Notes: a model not told the origin generated them from the sequence alone. Shown: positions 40,890-56,253, counted from the first letter of the stretch. The stretch is 64,000 nucleotides of DNA from Nesterenkonia sandarakina (GCF_003003175.1 NZ_PVTY01000002.1:38170-102169), one strand, 5' to 3'. Program-made: numbers and translations.

Positions 40890-42320
40890 ATGGAGGACAT
40901 GGACAGCGCCAGCCAGACGCCTCCGGCGCAGAACAGCGCTCGCCCGCAGCGGCCTCCGCTGCTGCGCGCCGCGCAGACCCCCTTGGCGGGGGTCTGCCTG
41001 GGCCTGTCCCGGCACCTGGGGATCTCGGTGACCTCGGTGCGCACGGTCATGATCGGGCTCAGCATCGCCGGCGGGATCGGCCTGCTGCTCTACTGCTGGC
41101 TCTGGATCTTCGTTCCGCAGGAGGACGAGCCGCGCCCCGACGCCGCGGCCCGGGGACTCAGCGGGCCCGCGGTCGAGGGCGAGGACGCCTCGGATCCCGC
41201 GGGCGCCGGATCGCAGGCGGGTGCGTCCAGCGGCATCGACCCCAAGGCAGAACCTGCCCAGTACTGGAGCGCCCGGGGACGGGAGCTGCTCCATTCCCTG
41301 ACCAGCTCCCCGCAGGTGCTCCTGGGTGGAGCTCTCCTGGGAGGCGCCGGGCTGATCGGGCTGCAGCTGCTGGGCGCAGAGATCAACTGGTGGCTCATCG
41401 GGCCGCCGCTGATCCTGGGGGTCGGGGTGCTGCTCGCCTGGTCCCAGGTGGATGCCATCGGCCCCAGGACCGGGGACCAGGCCCCGGGTCAGCGCGCCAG
41501 CGGGGCTCGCTCCCGGCAGGCCATCCTGTGGCAGTTCTCCATCGGCGTGCTGCTGGTGATCCTGGCGCTGCTGCTCCTGGCCGGAGGATTCCTCCCGGCC
41601 GCAGACCTCCTGCTGGGACTGATGGTGGCGGCGATGCTGCTGGCCGGCGTCGCCCTGGTCACCGCCCCCTGGCTCATCCGGCTCTACCGCACCTCCAACA
41701 CCGAACGTGCGCGGGCCGCCGCTGAGGCCGAGCGCGCCGACATCGCGGCGCACCTGCACGACTCGGTGCTCCAGACCCTGGCCATGATCCAGAAGCACCG
41801 TCACGACCCCGCCTCGGTGGAACGGTTGGCCCGGCGGCAGGAACGGCAGCTGCGCGGCTGGCTCTACAGCCGGGACAGCGCCGAGACCGGAACCTTGAAG
41901 GAGCAGCTGACCAGCATCGCCGCCGAGCTCGAGGAGCTGCACAGCGTGCCGGTGGAGGTCGTCGCGGTCGGGGAGTCCCGGCGCAGCGACCACCGGGTCC
42001 TGGTGGCGGCGGCCCGCGAGGGGATCGTCAACGCGCTCAAGCACGCCGGGCCCGCCTCGGTGTACCTGGAGTCGACGCCGGCAGAGGATGCGGTGTTCAT
42101 CCGCGACCGCGGTACCGGATTCGACCCCGCCGGCATCGAGTCGGACCGGCTCGGGGTGCGCGAATCGATCATCGGACGGATGAGCCGGGCCGGCGGGTCG
42201 GCCCGGATCCGCTCGGGGGAGACCGGCACCGAGGTCCAGCTCCGCATGCCTGTCACGGCGACCACAGGGCCCGAGGCCCCCACCGAACCGCTGCGCGAGC
42301 GTGAGGAGACCTATGGGTGA
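40890..42320 (+). CDS. PspC-domain sensor histidine kinase (LiaS/DesK-like)
   Basis: Membrane kinase expected to sense envelope state. The 476 residues begin with a PspC domain (TPLAGVCLGLSRHLGISVTS), with several membrane segments up to about 260. A HisKA_3 dimerisation helix follows, with DIAAHLHDSVLQTL (His290 as likely phospho-acceptor), then a degenerate-looking but complete HATPase (AAAREGIVNALKHAG, IRDRGTGFDP, SGETGTEVQLRMP). An ATG three codons in is the other possible start. It overlaps the response-regulator gene by eight bases, so the two are co-translated, and diverges from the PspC/LiaF-like gene over 128 bases. Confidence 0.88.
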   Translation: MEDMDSASQTPPAQNSARPQRPPLLRAAQTPLAGVCLGLSRHLGISVTSVRTVMIGLSIAGGIGLLLYCWLWIFVPQEDEPRPDAAARGLSGPAVEGEDASDPAGAGSQAGASSGIDPKAEPAQYWSARGRELLHSLTSSPQVLLGGALLGGAGLIGLQLLGAEINWWLIGPPLILGVGVLLAWSQVDAIGPRTGDQAPGQRASGARSRQAILWQFSIGVLLVILALLLLAGGFLPAADLLLGLMVAAMLLAGVALVTAPWLIRLYRTSNTERARAAAEAERADIAAHLHDSVLQTLAMIQKHRHDPASVERLARRQERQLRGWLYSRDSAETGTLKEQLTSIAAELEELHSVPVEVVAVGESRRSDHRVLVAAAREGIVNALKHAGPASVYLESTPAEDAVFIRDRGTGFDPAGIESDRLGVRESIIGRMSRAGGSARIRSGETGTEVQLRMPVTATTGPEAPTEPLREREETYG

Positions 42321-42978
42321 GCACCCCGTTGACCACCTGCGCCGGGTGGTCATCGTCGATGACCACGGGATCTTCCGCGCCGGACTCAAGGCGGAGCTGG
42401 CAGGCCGGGTCGAGGTCGTCGGCGAGGGTCACGACGTCGAGTCCGCGATCGCCGCGGTCCGGGCCGGACTTCCCGAGGTGGTGCTGCTCGACGTCCATCT
42501 GCCCGGCGGGACCGGCGGGGGAGGGGCGGAGGTCGTGCGCGCCTGCCGCGACCTCCCCGAGGTGCGGTTCCTCGCGATCAGCGTCTCCGATCAGGCGGAA
42601 GACGTGGTCTCGGTGATCCGCGCCGGAGCCCGCGGCTACGTCACCAAGACCATCAGCACCGCCGACCTCGTCGAGGCCGTCAAGGACGTCGCCACCGGGG
42701 ACGCCGTCTTCTCTCCGCGGCTGGCGGGATTCGTGCTCGACGCCTTCGGCACCGGCGGAGTCGAGGACGTGCGCGACGAGGAGCTGGACCGACTCTCGGC
42801 ACGCGAGGTGGAGGTGATGCGGCTGATCGCCCGTGGCTACACCTATCGGGAGATCGCCAGCGAGCTGTTCATCTCGATCAAGACCGTGGAGACCCACGTG
42901 TCCAAGGTGCTGCGCAAGCTGCAGCTCTCCTCACGCCACGAGCTTACCCGCTGGGCCGAGCGGCGCCGGATCGTCTGA
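42313..42978 (+). CDS. LuxR-family (NarL/FixJ) response regulator
   Basis: Cognate regulator of the upstream kinase. The 221 residues have a receiver with Asp16/Asp17 (VIVDDHG), phospho-acceptor Asp60 (LLDVHLP) and the switch Lys in YVTKTIS. A LuxR-type helix-turn-helix follows: LSAREVEVMRLIARGYTYRE, then IASELFISIKTVETHVSKVL. GAGGAG stands five bases before the ATG. By position it should control the two PspC units, as LiaR does. The 371 bases to rpoB contain no gene. Confidence 0.9.
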   Translation: MGEHPVDHLRRVVIVDDHGIFRAGLKAELAGRVEVVGEGHDVESAIAAVRAGLPEVVLLDVHLPGGTGGGGAEVVRACRDLPEVRFLAISVSDQAEDVVSVIRAGARGYVTKTISTADLVEAVKDVATGDAVFSPRLAGFVLDAFGTGGVEDVRDEELDRLSAREVEVMRLIARGYTYREIASELFISIKTVETHVSKVLRKLQLSSRHELTRWAERRRIV

Positions 42979-43214
42979 CCCGTGCGGCGTCGAACCTGAC
43001 CCGACCCGCATCGAACCTCCGCCGACCTGGGTCGATGCTGGAGCAGCCCGGCGCTCACCGGGGCGCGCCGTGGGTGTGTCCCATCGCACGCCTGATGCCT
43101 CGGGGCTGGTACAGTTACTGCCCAGAAAGCCCGGAGACCCATCCGCACTCTTCGCCGGCCTTCCCGTTCGGCGCCAGGCACCGTCCTCGCGTCTCTCGCC
43201 CTGGCGACCTCGTA

Positions 43215-43244
43215 TTGCCATGGGCTGCCTTCGTGGTCTATTCT
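43215..43244 (+). promoter_or_regulatory. Candidate rpoBC promoter
   Basis: TTGCCA (43215-43220), 18 bases, TATTCT (43239-43244), about 105 bases before the rpoB start. A second possible -10, TACAGT at 43110-43115, lacks a good -35. The gap from 42979 otherwise holds GC-rich sequence and no coding region that I can support. Confidence 0.55.
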
Positions 43245-43350
43245 GTACTTTTGCGCATCTTCTCTACATCAGTGCCTTCAAATAGCGGTGGGCAGTTGAA
43301 TTTATGCGTGATTCCTACGGAAGCTACGAAGGTCTGTGGAAGGATCCAAC

Positions 43351-46300
43351 TTGGTCGCCTCGAGCACCTCAACGACTCAAACCGCTGCCTCGGCCCGCAC
43401 AGCTGAATACGCTGGCCGACTCTCATTCGCAAAGATTCACGAACCCCTCGATGTCCCGGAGCTTCTGGCTCTGCAGATCGACTCCTTCGACCGCCTCATC
43501 GGCAACGACAGCTGGGCTGCTCGTGTCGAGGAGGCCCGGCAGAAGGGCATCAAGGGCGTTTCCGAAACCTCCGGACTCTCCGACATCTTCGAAGAGATGT
43601 CACCGATCGAGGACTTCCAGGGCACCATGTCCCTGAGCTTCTCCGAACCTGAGTTCGCCGACCCCAAGATGCCGGTCGCTGAGTGCAAGGAACGGGACAC
43701 CACGTATTCCGCTCCGCTGTACGTCAAGGCCGAGTTCATGAACCACAACACCGGTGAGATCAAGCAGCAGACCGTGTTCATGGGCGATTTCCCGCTCATG
43801 ACCGATCGCGGCACGTTCATCATCAACGGCACCGAGCGTGTCGTCGTCTCCCAGCTGGTCCGCTCCCCAGGTGCCTACTTCGAGCGCACCCCGGACAAGA
43901 CCAGCGACAAGGACATCTACACCGCGAAGGTCATCCCCTCACGCGGTGCATGGTTCGAGCTCGAGATCGACAAGCGCGATCAGGTCGGCGTGCGCCTCGA
44001 CCGTCGCCGCAAGCAGCCGGTCACCGCGCTGCTGAAGGCACTTGGCTGGAGCGAGTCCCGCATCCTGGAAGAGTTCGGCGAGTATGACTCGATCCGCGCC
44101 ACCATGGAGAAGGACGCCTTCGAGACCCAGGCCGACGCGCTGATCGACATCTACCGCAAGCTTCGTCCAGGCGAGCCGCCGACCGTGGAGGCCGCCGAGT
44201 CGCTGCTGCGCGGGCTCTACTTCACCCCGAAGCGCTACGACCTTGCCAAGGTGGGCCGTTACAAGCTCAACCGCAAGCTCGGCGTGGACAAGGCGTTCAC
44301 CGACGCCGACGCCTCGGTGCTCAACGAGCAGGACATCGTCGCGATGATCCACTACCTCGCCGCGCTGCACGCCGGCAAGGAGACCATCAAGGGCATCCGC
44401 GACGGTTCAGAGATCGACGTCCACATCACCGTCGATGACATCGACCACTTCGGCAACCGCCGCATCCGTGCGGTCGGCGAGCTCATCGAGAACCAGGTCC
44501 GCACGGGCCTGTCTCGCATGGAGCGTGTGGTCCGCGAGCGGATGACGACTCAGGACGTCGAGGCCATCACGCCGCAGACCCTGATCAACATCCGTCCCGT
44601 CGTCGCCTCCATCAAGGAGTTCTTCGGCACCTCGCAGCTCTCGCAGTTCATGGATCAGAACAACCCGCTGGCCGGACTGACGCACAAGCGTCGCCTCTCC
44701 GCGCTGGGCCCGGGCGGTCTCTCCCGTGATCGCGCCGGCATGGAGGTCCGTGACGTCCACCCGTCGCACTACGGCCGCATGTGCCCCATCGAGACCCCGG
44801 AAGGCCCGAACATCGGCCTGATCGGCTCGCTGGCCACCTACGGGCGGATCAACGCGTTCGGCTTCATCGAGACCCCGTACCGCAAGGTCGTCAAGGGTGT
44901 CGTCACCGATCAGATCGACTACCTCACCGCCGACGACGAGCTGGTCTCCCAGATCGCCCAGGCCAACGCGCCGCTGAACGAGGACGGGACCTTCGCTGAA
45001 GCCACCGTCCTGTGCCGTGGTCGTGCAGACGGCACCGGTGAGCAGGGCGAGCCAGTGCTGACCATCCCGGACGAGATCGACTACATGGACGTCTCGCCGC
45101 GCCAGATGGTGTCAGTCGCCACCGCGCTGATCCCGTTCCTGGAGCACGATGACGCCAACCGCGCCCTCATGGGTGCGAACATGCAGCGCCAGGCTGTGCC
45201 GCTGCTGGAGTCGGAGTCCCCGCTGGTCGGCACCGGCATGGAGAAGTTCGCCGCCATCGACGCCGGAGACTCGGTCACCGCCGAGAAGCCCGGTGTGGTC
45301 ACCCGCGTGGCCGCCGACATGGTCACCGTGCTCAACGATGACGGCACACAGATCCACTACCCGATCATGAAGTTCCAGCGCTCGAACCAGGGCAACGCCT
45401 ACAACCAGCGTGTGCGGGTCTCCGAGGGGGATCGGCTGGAGCGCCAGTCGATCATCGCCGACGGACCCTCCACCGAGGCCGGCGAGCTGGCCCTGGGCAA
45501 GAACCTGCTGGTCGCGTTCATGTCCTGGGAAGGTCACAACTTCGAGGATGCGATCATCCTCTCCCAGCGGATGATCCAGGACGATGTGCTCACCTCGATC
45601 CACATCGAGGAGCACGAGGTCGACGCTCGCGACACCAAGCTCGGTGCCGAAGAGGTCACTCGTGACATCCCCAACGTCTCCGAGGAGATGCTCGCCCAGC
45701 TCGACGAGCGCGGCATCATCCACATCGGTGCCGAGGTCTCAGCAGGCGACATCCTGGTCGGCCGCGTCACGCCCAAGGGCGAGACCGAGCTGACCCCTGA
45801 GGAGCGTCTGCTGCGCGCCATCTTCGGTGAGAAGTCCCGCGAAGTGCGTGACACCTCGCTGAAGGTCCCCCACGGCGAGTCCGGCACCGTCATCGGCGTC
45901 CGGATCTTCGACGCGGAGGAGGGCGACGATCTTCCCCCCGGCGTGAACCAGCTGGTCCGCGTCTACGTGGCTCAGAAGCGCAAGATCACCGACGGCGACA
46001 AGCTCGCCGGCCGCCACGGCAACAAGGGCGTCATCTCCAGGATCCTTCCTGTGGAGGACATGCCCTTCCTGCCCGACGGCACCGCGGTGGACATCGTGCT
46101 GAACCCGCTGGGCGTGCCCGGTCGTATGAACATCGGACAGGTCATGGAGGTCCACCTCGGGTGGGCCGCCAAGCAGGGCTGGAAGATCGAGGGCGAGCCT
46201 GACTGGATCAAGAAGCTCCCGAACCTGCCCCGCGAGACCGGACCCACCAAGGTCTCCACCCCGGTGTTCGACGGCGCCGAGCCGGCCGAGCTGACCGGCA

Positions 46301-46869
46301 TCCTGGAGTCTGTGAACCCGTCACGCGACGGCGAGCAGCTCGTGGGCGCCAACGGCAAGGCGCAGCTCTTCGACGGTCGCTCCGGCGAGCCGTTCCCTGA
46401 GGGCGTCGCGGTCGGCTACATGTACATCCTGAAGCTGCACCACCTCGTCGATGACAAGATCCACGCACGCTCCACCGGACCGTACTCGATGATCACCCAG
46501 CAGCCCCTGGGCGGCAAGGCACAGTTCGGCGGACAGCGCTTCGGTGAGATGGAGGTCTGGGCCCTGGAGGCCTATGGCTCCGCCTACACCCTGCAGGAGC
46601 TGCTGACGATCAAGTCGGATGACATCCACGGTCGTGTGAAGGTCTACGAGGCCATCGTGAAGGGCGAGAACATCCCGGAGCCAGGCGTTCCGGAGTCGTT
46701 CAAGGTGCTCATCAAGGAGATGCAGTCGCTCTGCCTCAACGTGGAGGTCCTCTCCGCAGACGGCAGCAAGGTCGAGATGCGTGACTCGGAGGAAACCGGG
46801 TTCAGCGCTGCGGAGGAGCTCGGCATCGATCTCTCCCGCGCAGAGCCCAGCTCGGTCGAAGAGGTCTGA
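43351..46869 (+). CDS. rpoB: RNA polymerase beta subunit
   Basis: Catalytic subunit of RNA polymerase and rifampicin target. The 1172 residues contain all core blocks, including [20 protein letters not shown] with [12 protein letters not shown] (about 425-455). The Asp, His and Ser positions that mutate in rifampicin resistance are in sensitive form. Also visible are [20 protein letters not shown] and [13 protein letters not shown]. The TTG start is chosen because GGAAGGA stands six bases before it and MVASSTS resembles the Arthrobacter N-terminus; a GTG five codons earlier overlaps that site. It is followed by rpoC after 62 bases. Confidence 0.97.
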   Translation: MVASSTSTTQTAASARTAEYAGRLSFAKIHEPLDVPELLALQIDSFDRLIGNDSWAARVEEARQKGIKGVSETSGLSDIFEEMSPIEDFQGTMSLSFSEPEFADPKMPVAECKERDTTYSAPLYVKAEFMNHNTGEIKQQTVFMGDFPLMTDRGTFIINGTERVVVSQLVRSPGAYFERTPDKTSDKDIYTAKVIPSRGAWFELEIDKRDQVGVRLDRRRKQPVTALLKALGWSESRILEEFGEYDSIRATMEKDAFETQADALIDIYRKLRPGEPPTVEAAESLLRGLYFTPKRYDLAKVGRYKLNRKLGVDKAFTDADASVLNEQDIVAMIHYLAALHAGKETIKGIRDGSEIDVHITVDDIDHFGNRRIRAVGELIENQVRTGLSRMERVVRERMTTQDVEAITPQTLINIRPVVASIKEFFGTSQLSQFMDQNNPLAGLTHKRRLSALGPGGLSRDRAGMEVRDVHPSHYGRMCPIETPEGPNIGLIGSLATYGRINAFGFIETPYRKVVKGVVTDQIDYLTADDELVSQIAQANAPLNEDGTFAEATVLCRGRADGTGEQGEPVLTIPDEIDYMDVSPRQMVSVATALIPFLEHDDANRALMGANMQRQAVPLLESESPLVGTGMEKFAAIDAGDSVTAEKPGVVTRVAADMVTVLNDDGTQIHYPIMKFQRSNQGNAYNQRVRVSEGDRLERQSIIADGPSTEAGELALGKNLLVAFMSWEGHNFEDAIILSQRMIQDDVLTSIHIEEHEVDARDTKLGAEEVTRDIPNVSEEMLAQLDERGIIHIGAEVSAGDILVGRVTPKGETELTPEERLLRAIFGEKSREVRDTSLKVPHGESGTVIGVRIFDAEEGDDLPPGVNQLVRVYVAQKRKITDGDKLAGRHGNKGVISRILPVEDMPFLPDGTAVDIVLNPLGVPGRMNIGQVMEVHLGWAAKQGWKIEGEPDWIKKLPNLPRETGPTKVSTPVFDGAEPAELTGILESVNPSRDGEQLVGANGKAQLFDGRSGEPFPEGVAVGYMYILKLHHLVDDKIHARSTGPYSMITQQPLGGKAQFGGQRFGEMEVWALEAYGSAYTLQELLTIKSDDIHGRVKVYEAIVKGENIPEPGVPESFKVLIKEMQSLCLNVEVLSADGSKVEMRDSEETGFSAAEELGIDLSRAEPSSVEEV

Positions 46870-46931
46870 GGGCCTCACCGATGCACCTTCACTCCGTCAC
46901 GAATCTTTAGAGAAAAGAGAGATACCGGACT

Positions 46932-50819
<3,888 letters not shown>

Positions 50820-50875
50820 GCGGAGCTGACATCACGGTCAGCTGAGACCCGCGCAGGCGGGTCCAGCGGCTGAAC

Positions 50876-50922
50876 ACCAGGAAGGGCCCGGGGGAGCGAT
50901 GCTCTCCCGGGCCCTTCCTGGT
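50876..50922. terminator. Terminator of rpoBC
   Basis: A 22-bp stem with one G-T pair (50876-50897 with 50901-50922) and a GAT loop lies 56 bases after rpoC. It splits rpoBC from the str operon downstream. Confidence 0.9.
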
Positions 50923-51057
50923 CCCCGGCTCCTTCGTCTCGGCCCTGCGGATCTCTCGGCCTTCTCCGGGCCTGGTCCCCGACCCCGAACTCGACCCAGG
51001 TCTCGGCGTCGGCATCCGGGCTGGTCAGCGGGGGAGCGGAGCCCGTCGTCGACCCCG

Positions 51058-51087
51058 TTCGCTGATCGCGGGCACAGCTGGTAGTGT
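51058..51087 (+). promoter_or_regulatory. Candidate str operon promoter
   Basis: TTCGCT (51058-51063), 18 bases, TAGTGT (51082-51087), about 180 bases before rpsL. The -35 is poor. Between the rpoC terminator and rpsL (50923-51265) I see no gene; the frame that runs into rpsL from 51107 has no ribosomal similarity before the GTG. Confidence 0.4.
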
Positions 51088-51265
51088 TAACCTGATTGTT
51101 TCTGATGTGGCAGAGGGACTCGGTCCGGGTTGCGGGGAAGGTGCGCAACACATGCCACATTTTTGCACGCCTGGGGACCAGAGCCCGCGGACCGTGTGTA
51201 GAACTCTCGACCGCGGGCAGACCTCAAACCTCTGCTTCCCTCACTACACGTATGGAGAACGCATA

Positions 51266-51640
51266 GTGCCTACTATTCAGCAGCTTGTGCGCAAGGGGCG
51301 TCATCCCAAGCGCACCAAGAACAACACCCCTGCACTGCAGGGCAGCCCGATGCGTCGTGGCGTGTGCACCCGTGTGTACACCACGACCCCGAAGAAGCCG
51401 AACTCCGCTCTGCGCAAGGTGGCCCGTGTTCGCCTCGGCGGCGGCGTCGAAGTCACCGCCTACATCCCGGGCGAGGGTCACAACCTGCAGGAGCACTCGA
51501 TCGTGCTCGTGCGCGGCGGCCGTGTGAAGGACCTTCCCGGTGTCCGTTACAAGATCGTCCGCGGCGCCCTCGACACCCAGGGTGTCAAGGGTCGCGGTCA
51601 GGCTCGCTCCCGCTACGGGGCCAAGAAGGAGAAGAAGTAA
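51266..51640 (+). CDS. rpsL: 30S ribosomal protein S12
   Basis: Decoding-centre protein and streptomycin target. The 124 residues start [14 protein letters not shown] at a GTG with GGAGAA upstream. [17 protein letters not shown] and [14 protein letters not shown] keep the two Lys whose change gives streptomycin resistance, and the Asp that is often methylthiolated, all in wild-type form. The stop TAA shares one base with the rpsG start. Confidence 0.97.
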   Translation: MPTIQQLVRKGRHPKRTKNNTPALQGSPMRRGVCTRVYTTTPKKPNSALRKVARVRLGGGVEVTAYIPGEGHNLQEHSIVLVRGGRVKDLPGVRYKIVRGALDTQGVKGRGQARSRYGAKKEKK

Positions 51641-52110
51641 TGCCACGTAAGGGACCCGCACCTAAGCGCCCTCTCGTCCAGGATCCGGTCCACGGATCAC
51701 CCTTGGTCACACAGCTGATCAACAAGGTCCTGGTCGACGGCAAGAAGTCCACCGCAGAGCGCATCGTCTACGGCGCGCTCGACGGCGTCGCGAAGAAGTC
51801 CGGCGATGACCCGGTGACCACGCTCAAGAAGGCCATGGACAACGTCCGCCCGGCCCTTGAGGTCCGCTCCCGTCGCGTCGGCGGCGCGACCTACCAGGTC
51901 CCCGTCGAGGTCAAGCCCGGTCGCTCGACCGCGCTGGCGCTGCGCTGGCTGGTCGGCTACTCCAAGGATCGCCGCGAGAAGAGCATGACGGATCGCCTGA
52001 TGAACGAGATCCTCGACGCCTCCAACGGCCTCGGTGCCGCTGTGAAGCGCCGCGAGGACACTCACAAGATGGCAGAGTCCAACAAGGCCTTCGCCCACTA
52101 CCGCTGGTAA
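51640..52110 (+). CDS. rpsG: 30S ribosomal protein S7
   Basis: Primary binder of the 16S rRNA 3' domain at the mRNA exit and E site. The 156 residues have the family signature [20 protein letters not shown] and the end [17 protein letters not shown]. It is one base overlapped with rpsL and 18 bases before fusA, the standard str order; in some bacteria it represses the operon. Confidence 0.97.
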   Translation: MPRKGPAPKRPLVQDPVHGSPLVTQLINKVLVDGKKSTAERIVYGALDGVAKKSGDDPVTTLKKAMDNVRPALEVRSRRVGGATYQVPVEVKPGRSTALALRWLVGYSKDRREKSMTDRLMNEILDASNGLGAAVKRREDTHKMAESNKAFAHYRW

Positions 52111-52128
52111 TAGAAAAGGGGAATCACC

Positions 52129-54243
52129 GTGGCACAAGACGTGCTCACTGACCTCAAGAAGGTCCGCAACATCGGCATCATGGCTCACATCGATGCCGGT
52201 AAGACCACCGCAACCGAACGCATCCTGTTCTACACCGGCATGAACCACAAGATCGGTGAAACCCACGACGGTGCGTCCACGACGGACTGGATGGAGCAGG
52301 AAAAAGAGCGCGGCATCACCATCACCTCCGCCGCGGTGACCTGCTTCTGGGGCGATAACCAGATCAACATCATCGACACCCCCGGTCACGTCGACTTCAC
52401 CGTCGAGGTGGAGCGCGCGCTCCGCGTCCTCGATGGCGCCGTCGCCGTGTTCGACGGCAAGGAAGGCGTGGAGCCGCAGTCTGAGACTGTCTGGCGCCAG
52501 GCCGACAAGTACAACGTTCCGCGCATCTGCTTCGTCAACAAGATGGACAAGCTCGGCGCTGACTTCTACTACACCGTGGACACCATCAAGTCCCGGCTCG
52601 GTGCAACACCGCTGGTGATGCAGCTGCCGATCGGCTCGGAGAGCGAATTCGTCGGTGTCGTCGACCTGGTCCAGATGAAGGCCCTGGTGTGGCCCGGTGA
52701 CTCCAAGGGCGATGTGACCATGGGTGCTCAGTACGAGACCCAGGACATCCCGGAGGACATGAAGGAGCAGGCCGAGGAGTACCGCAACACGCTCATCGAG
52801 CAGGTTGCCGAAGCTGACGACGTGCTGATGAACAAGTACCTCGAAGGCGAAGAGATCTCCAACGCCGAGCTCAAGGAAGGCGTCCGCAAGCTCACCGTGG
52901 CTTCCGCCGCCTACCCGGTCTTCTGCGGGTCCGCATTCAAGAACCGCGGCGTCCAGCCGATGCTCGACGCCGTCATCGACTACCTGCCCACCCCGGCAGA
53001 CGTCGAGGCCATGGAGGGCCACAAGCCCAACCATGAGGACGTGATCCTGACCCGCCGCCCGAGCAAGGACGAGCCGTTCTCCGCCCTGGCGTTCAAGATC
53101 GCTTCCCACCCGTTCTTCGGGCAGCTCACCTTCATCCGCGTCTACTCCGGCAAGCTCAACGCCGGCGCGCAGATCGTGAACTCCACGAAGGGCAAGAAGG
53201 AGCGCATCGGCAAGCTCTTCCAGATGCACGCCAACAAGGAGATGCCGGTCGACGAGATCCAGGCCGGCCACATCTACGCCGTCATCGGACTCAAGGACAC
53301 CACCACCGGTGACACCCTGTGCGATCCGAACGACCAGATCGTGCTCGAGTCGATGACCTTCCCGGAGCCGGTGATCTCCGTGGCCATCGAGCCCAAGTCT
53401 AAGAGTGACCAGGAGAAGCTCTCCACGGCCATTCAGAAGCTTGCCGCCGAGGACCCGACCTTCACCGTCACCCAGAACGACGAGACCGGCCAGACCGAGA
53501 TCGGCGGAATGGGCGAGCTCCACCTGGACATCCTGGTGGACCGCATGCGCCGCGAGTTCAACGTGGAGGCCAACGTGGGCAAGCCCCAGGTGGCCTACCG
53601 CGAGACGATCAAGAAGCGCGTGGAGAAGGTCGACTACACCCACAAGAAGCAGACCGGTGGTTCCGGCCAGTTCGCCAAGGTGCTCATGAACTTCGAGCCC
53701 CTGGACACCTCGGAAGGCGAGATGTACGAATTCGCCAACCTGGTGACCGGTGGACGCATCCCCCGCGAGTACATCCCCTCGGTGGACGCAGGCATCCAGG
53801 ACGCCATGGGTCTCGGCGTCCTCGCCGGCTACCCGATGGTCGGCGTCCGTGCAGAGCTGACCGACGGCGCCTACCACGACGTCGACTCCTCGGAGATGGC
53901 GTTCAAGCTCGCCGGCTCCCAGGTCTTCAAGGAAGGCGCACGTCGGGCCAACCCGGTGCTGCTCGAGCCGATGATGTCGGTCGAAGTCCGTACTCCCGAG
54001 GAGTACATGGGCGAGGTCATCGGTGACCTGAACTCCCGCCGCGGTCAGATTCAGTCGATGGATGACGCAGCAGGCGTGAAGGTCATCAAGGCACTCGTGC
54101 CGCTGTCCGAGATGTTCGGCTACATCGGTGAGCTGCGCTCGCGCACTCAGGGCCGCGCAGTCTTCACCATGTCCTTCAACTCTTATGCAGAGGTTCCGAA
54201 GGCCGTGGCCGAAGAGATCATCGAGAAGAACCGCGGCGCCTGA
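52129..54243 (+). CDS. fusA: Elongation factor G
   Basis: GTPase that drives ribosomal translocation and, with RRF, recycling. The 704 residues show G1 AHIDAGKTT, switch [31 protein letters not shown], and domain IV with [18 protein letters not shown] and [13 protein letters not shown]-like sequence. The GTG start has AAGGGGA upstream. The length is that of the main FusA. A terminator follows, so tuf is separately transcribed although adjacent. Confidence 0.97.
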   Translation: MAQDVLTDLKKVRNIGIMAHIDAGKTTATERILFYTGMNHKIGETHDGASTTDWMEQEKERGITITSAAVTCFWGDNQINIIDTPGHVDFTVEVERALRVLDGAVAVFDGKEGVEPQSETVWRQADKYNVPRICFVNKMDKLGADFYYTVDTIKSRLGATPLVMQLPIGSESEFVGVVDLVQMKALVWPGDSKGDVTMGAQYETQDIPEDMKEQAEEYRNTLIEQVAEADDVLMNKYLEGEEISNAELKEGVRKLTVASAAYPVFCGSAFKNRGVQPMLDAVIDYLPTPADVEAMEGHKPNHEDVILTRRPSKDEPFSALAFKIASHPFFGQLTFIRVYSGKLNAGAQIVNSTKGKKERIGKLFQMHANKEMPVDEIQAGHIYAVIGLKDTTTGDTLCDPNDQIVLESMTFPEPVISVAIEPKSKSDQEKLSTAIQKLAAEDPTFTVTQNDETGQTEIGGMGELHLDILVDRMRREFNVEANVGKPQVAYRETIKKRVEKVDYTHKKQTGGSGQFAKVLMNFEPLDTSEGEMYEFANLVTGGRIPREYIPSVDAGIQDAMGLGVLAGYPMVGVRAELTDGAYHDVDSSEMAFKLAGSQVFKEGARRANPVLLEPMMSVEVRTPEEYMGEVIGDLNSRRGQIQSMDDAAGVKVIKALVPLSEMFGYIGELRSRTQGRAVFTMSFNSYAEVPKAVAEEIIEKNRGA

Positions 54244-54257
54244 TCCCAACTCGGTTC

Positions 54258-54289
54258 CCCGGACCGCTGAGTCCACTCAGCGGTCCGGG
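54258..54289 (+). terminator. Terminator between fusA and tuf
   Basis: CCCGGACCGCTGAG pairs perfectly with CTCAGCGGTCCGGG around a 4-base loop, starting 14 bases after fusA. No T-run follows. Confidence 0.75.
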
Positions 54290-54375
54290 ATCGAGCCGGG
54301 CGGCACGGCAATGCTTCGAGGGAGCGAGATCTCCGAATGATCTCCACCGCTCCTCACGCACCACCATTCGGGAAA

Positions 54376-54405
54376 TTTCACCAAATACCTAGCGATTAGT
54401 AGACT
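54376..54405 (+). promoter_or_regulatory. Candidate tuf promoter
   Basis: TTTCAC (54376-54381), 18 bases, TAGACT (54400-54405). A perfect TTGACA also occurs at 54425-54430 but has no good -10 at normal spacing. Either would make tuf independent of the str operon. Confidence 0.5.
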
Positions 54406-54481
54406 TGCATGAGTTTCAGCCTCGTTGACAGTGCGGCTGGAGTAAGTCTTCTTACCTGAACAAGTTCTATAGGAGGAACCT

Positions 54482-55672
54482 GTGGCCAAGGCAAAGTTCG
54501 AGCGTAACAAGCCGCACCTTAACATCGGCACCATCGGTCACGTCGACCATGGCAAGACCACCCTGACCGCCGCGATCTCTAAGGTCCTGGCAGATAAGTT
54601 CCCGGACCTGAACCAGGGCCGCGACTTCGCCTCGATCGACAACGCTCCCGAGGAGCGCGAGCGCGGCATCACGATCAACGTCTCCCACGTGGAGTACCAG
54701 ACCGACAAGCGCCACTATGCACACGTGGACGCCCCCGGTCACGCTGACTACGTGAAGAACATGATCACCGGTGCTGCACAGATGGACGGTGCGATCCTGG
54801 TCGTCGCCGCCACTGACGGCCCGATGGCACAGACCCGCGAGCACGTTCTGCTCGCCCGCCAGGTGGGCGTGCCCTCCCTGCTGGTCGCGCTGAACAAGTC
54901 CGACATGGTCGAGGACGAAGAGCTCCTGGACCTCGTCGAGATGGAGGTCCGCGAGCTGCTGGACTCCCAGGGCTACGACGGCGACAACGCACCGGTCGTG
55001 CGCACCTCAGGCCTGAAGGCTCTCGAGGGCGACGCCGAGTGGGTCAAGACCGTCGAAGAGCTCATGGAAGCCGTGGATACCTTCATCCCCGAGCCGGAGC
55101 GCGACAAGGACAAGCCGTTCCTGATGCCCATCGAGGACGTCTTCACGATCACCGGTCGCGGCACCGTGGTCACCGGTCGCGCCGAGCGCGGCACGCTGAA
55201 GATCAACTCCGAGATCGAGATCCTCGGAATCCGTCCGAAGCAGAAGACCACCGTCACCGGAATCGAGATGTTCCACAAGCAGCTCGACGAGGCATGGGCC
55301 GGCGAGAACTGTGGCCTGCTGCTTCGCGGTCTGAAGCGCGATGACGTTGAGCGCGGCCAGGTTGTGGCTGCTCCCAACTCCATCACCCCGCACACGCAGT
55401 TTGAGGCCAACGTCTACATCCTCTCCAAGGATGAGGGCGGTCGCCACAACCCCTTCTACACCAACTACCGTCCGCAGTTCTACTTCCGGACCACCGACGT
55501 CACCGGCGTCATCTCGCTGCCCGAGGGCACCGAGATGGTCATGCCCGGTGACAACACTGAGATGACCGTTGAGCTCATCCAGGAGATCGCCATGGAAGAG
55601 GGCCTCGGCTTCGCCATCCGCGAGGGTGGACGCACCGTTGGTTCAGGTCGAGTCGTCAAGATCCTGAAGTAA
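54482..55672 (+). CDS. tuf: Elongation factor Tu
   Basis: GTPase that carries aminoacyl-tRNA to the ribosome. The 396 residues have [53 protein letters not shown], and [13 protein letters not shown] in domain II. Only one copy lies here. The GTG start is preceded by the very strong site GGAGGAA, suiting the most abundant protein of the cell. A strong terminator follows 81 bases later. Confidence 0.98.
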   Translation: MAKAKFERNKPHLNIGTIGHVDHGKTTLTAAISKVLADKFPDLNQGRDFASIDNAPEERERGITINVSHVEYQTDKRHYAHVDAPGHADYVKNMITGAAQMDGAILVVAATDGPMAQTREHVLLARQVGVPSLLVALNKSDMVEDEELLDLVEMEVRELLDSQGYDGDNAPVVRTSGLKALEGDAEWVKTVEELMEAVDTFIPEPERDKDKPFLMPIEDVFTITGRGTVVTGRAERGTLKINSEIEILGIRPKQKTTVTGIEMFHKQLDEAWAGENCGLLLRGLKRDDVERGQVVAAPNSITPHTQFEANVYILSKDEGGRHNPFYTNYRPQFYFRTTDVTGVISLPEGTEMVMPGDNTEMTVELIQEIAMEEGLGFAIREGGRTVGSGRVVKILK

Positions 55673-55753
55673 GCACCAGGATCATGATGGGCGCTCGGAT
55701 CTGAGCTGAGATCCATAACTGATCAGACTCAGACCTGAGCGGCTCGATGAACG

Positions 55754-55787
55754 CGAGACCCCGGTGGCTTCGGCCACCGGGGTCTCG
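55754..55787 (+). terminator. Terminator of tuf
   Basis: A perfect 15-bp stem (55754-55768 with 55773-55787) closed by the stable TTCG tetraloop is followed by TGTTTGTC. Confidence 0.92.
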
Positions 55788-55790
55788 TGT

Positions 55791-55819
55791 TTGTCATGGG
55801 TATAGATCTATGTGAGAAT
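55791..55819 (+). promoter_or_regulatory. Candidate S10 operon promoter with long leader
   Basis: TTGTCA (55791-55796), 17 bases, GAGAAT (55814-55819), directly after the tuf terminator. A start there would give rpsJ a leader of about 425 bases. The gap to 56253 holds small hairpins (CCGACC/GGTCGG at 55956-55972; GGAGCC/GGCTCC near 56180) and no gene I can support. Leader control of the S10 operon is known in other bacteria; here it is only inferred. Confidence 0.45.
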
Positions 55820-56253
55820 AGACAGGTTGCTCACGGGCGCCATGCCCCGGTGTGCCCTCGGGTCCACCGTGTGGAGCGAATACCAATACTTCAATATCGA
55901 CACCCGCGAAGAGTTCTGCTGTGCGCAGGATTCCTGGTCATAATAAGCGACACGCCCGACCGCGGGGGTCGGATGCCCGTCAGCTCGAGGAACCCGTCGA
56001 GACCTGCTTCACGCAGATCTCGCCCGGACGGATTCGGACTGCTCGGGTCGTGCATCTTCTCCACGCATCATCAGCCTCGGGAGACCGAGCAGATGCCGGT
56101 GAACATGCGCAGCCCATAACTGCAGAAGGTCAGCACCGCCTGCCCCGCGAGGGAACCAGCGCTGAATGCCTCTCTGGGAGCCCCCATGGCTCCGTCACAG
56201 TCTTGGGCTGCGACGTAAGACGAATGTCAGAACACCAGAAAGAGGCTCAACGC

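Noticed and set aside
40545-42389. 614-codon minus-strand frame over the PspC kinase
   Set aside because: Antisense to a clear kinase/regulator pair with matching motifs; composition is that of a shadow.
51697-54276. 859-codon open frame antisense to rpsG and fusA
   Set aside because: It covers two certain ribosomal genes and has shadow-type composition rich in His, Val, Leu and Gly without family motifs.
55787-56119. 110-codon frame in the S10 leader
   Set aside because: Begins inside the tuf terminator, has no ribosome site or family features, and lies where a leader is expected.
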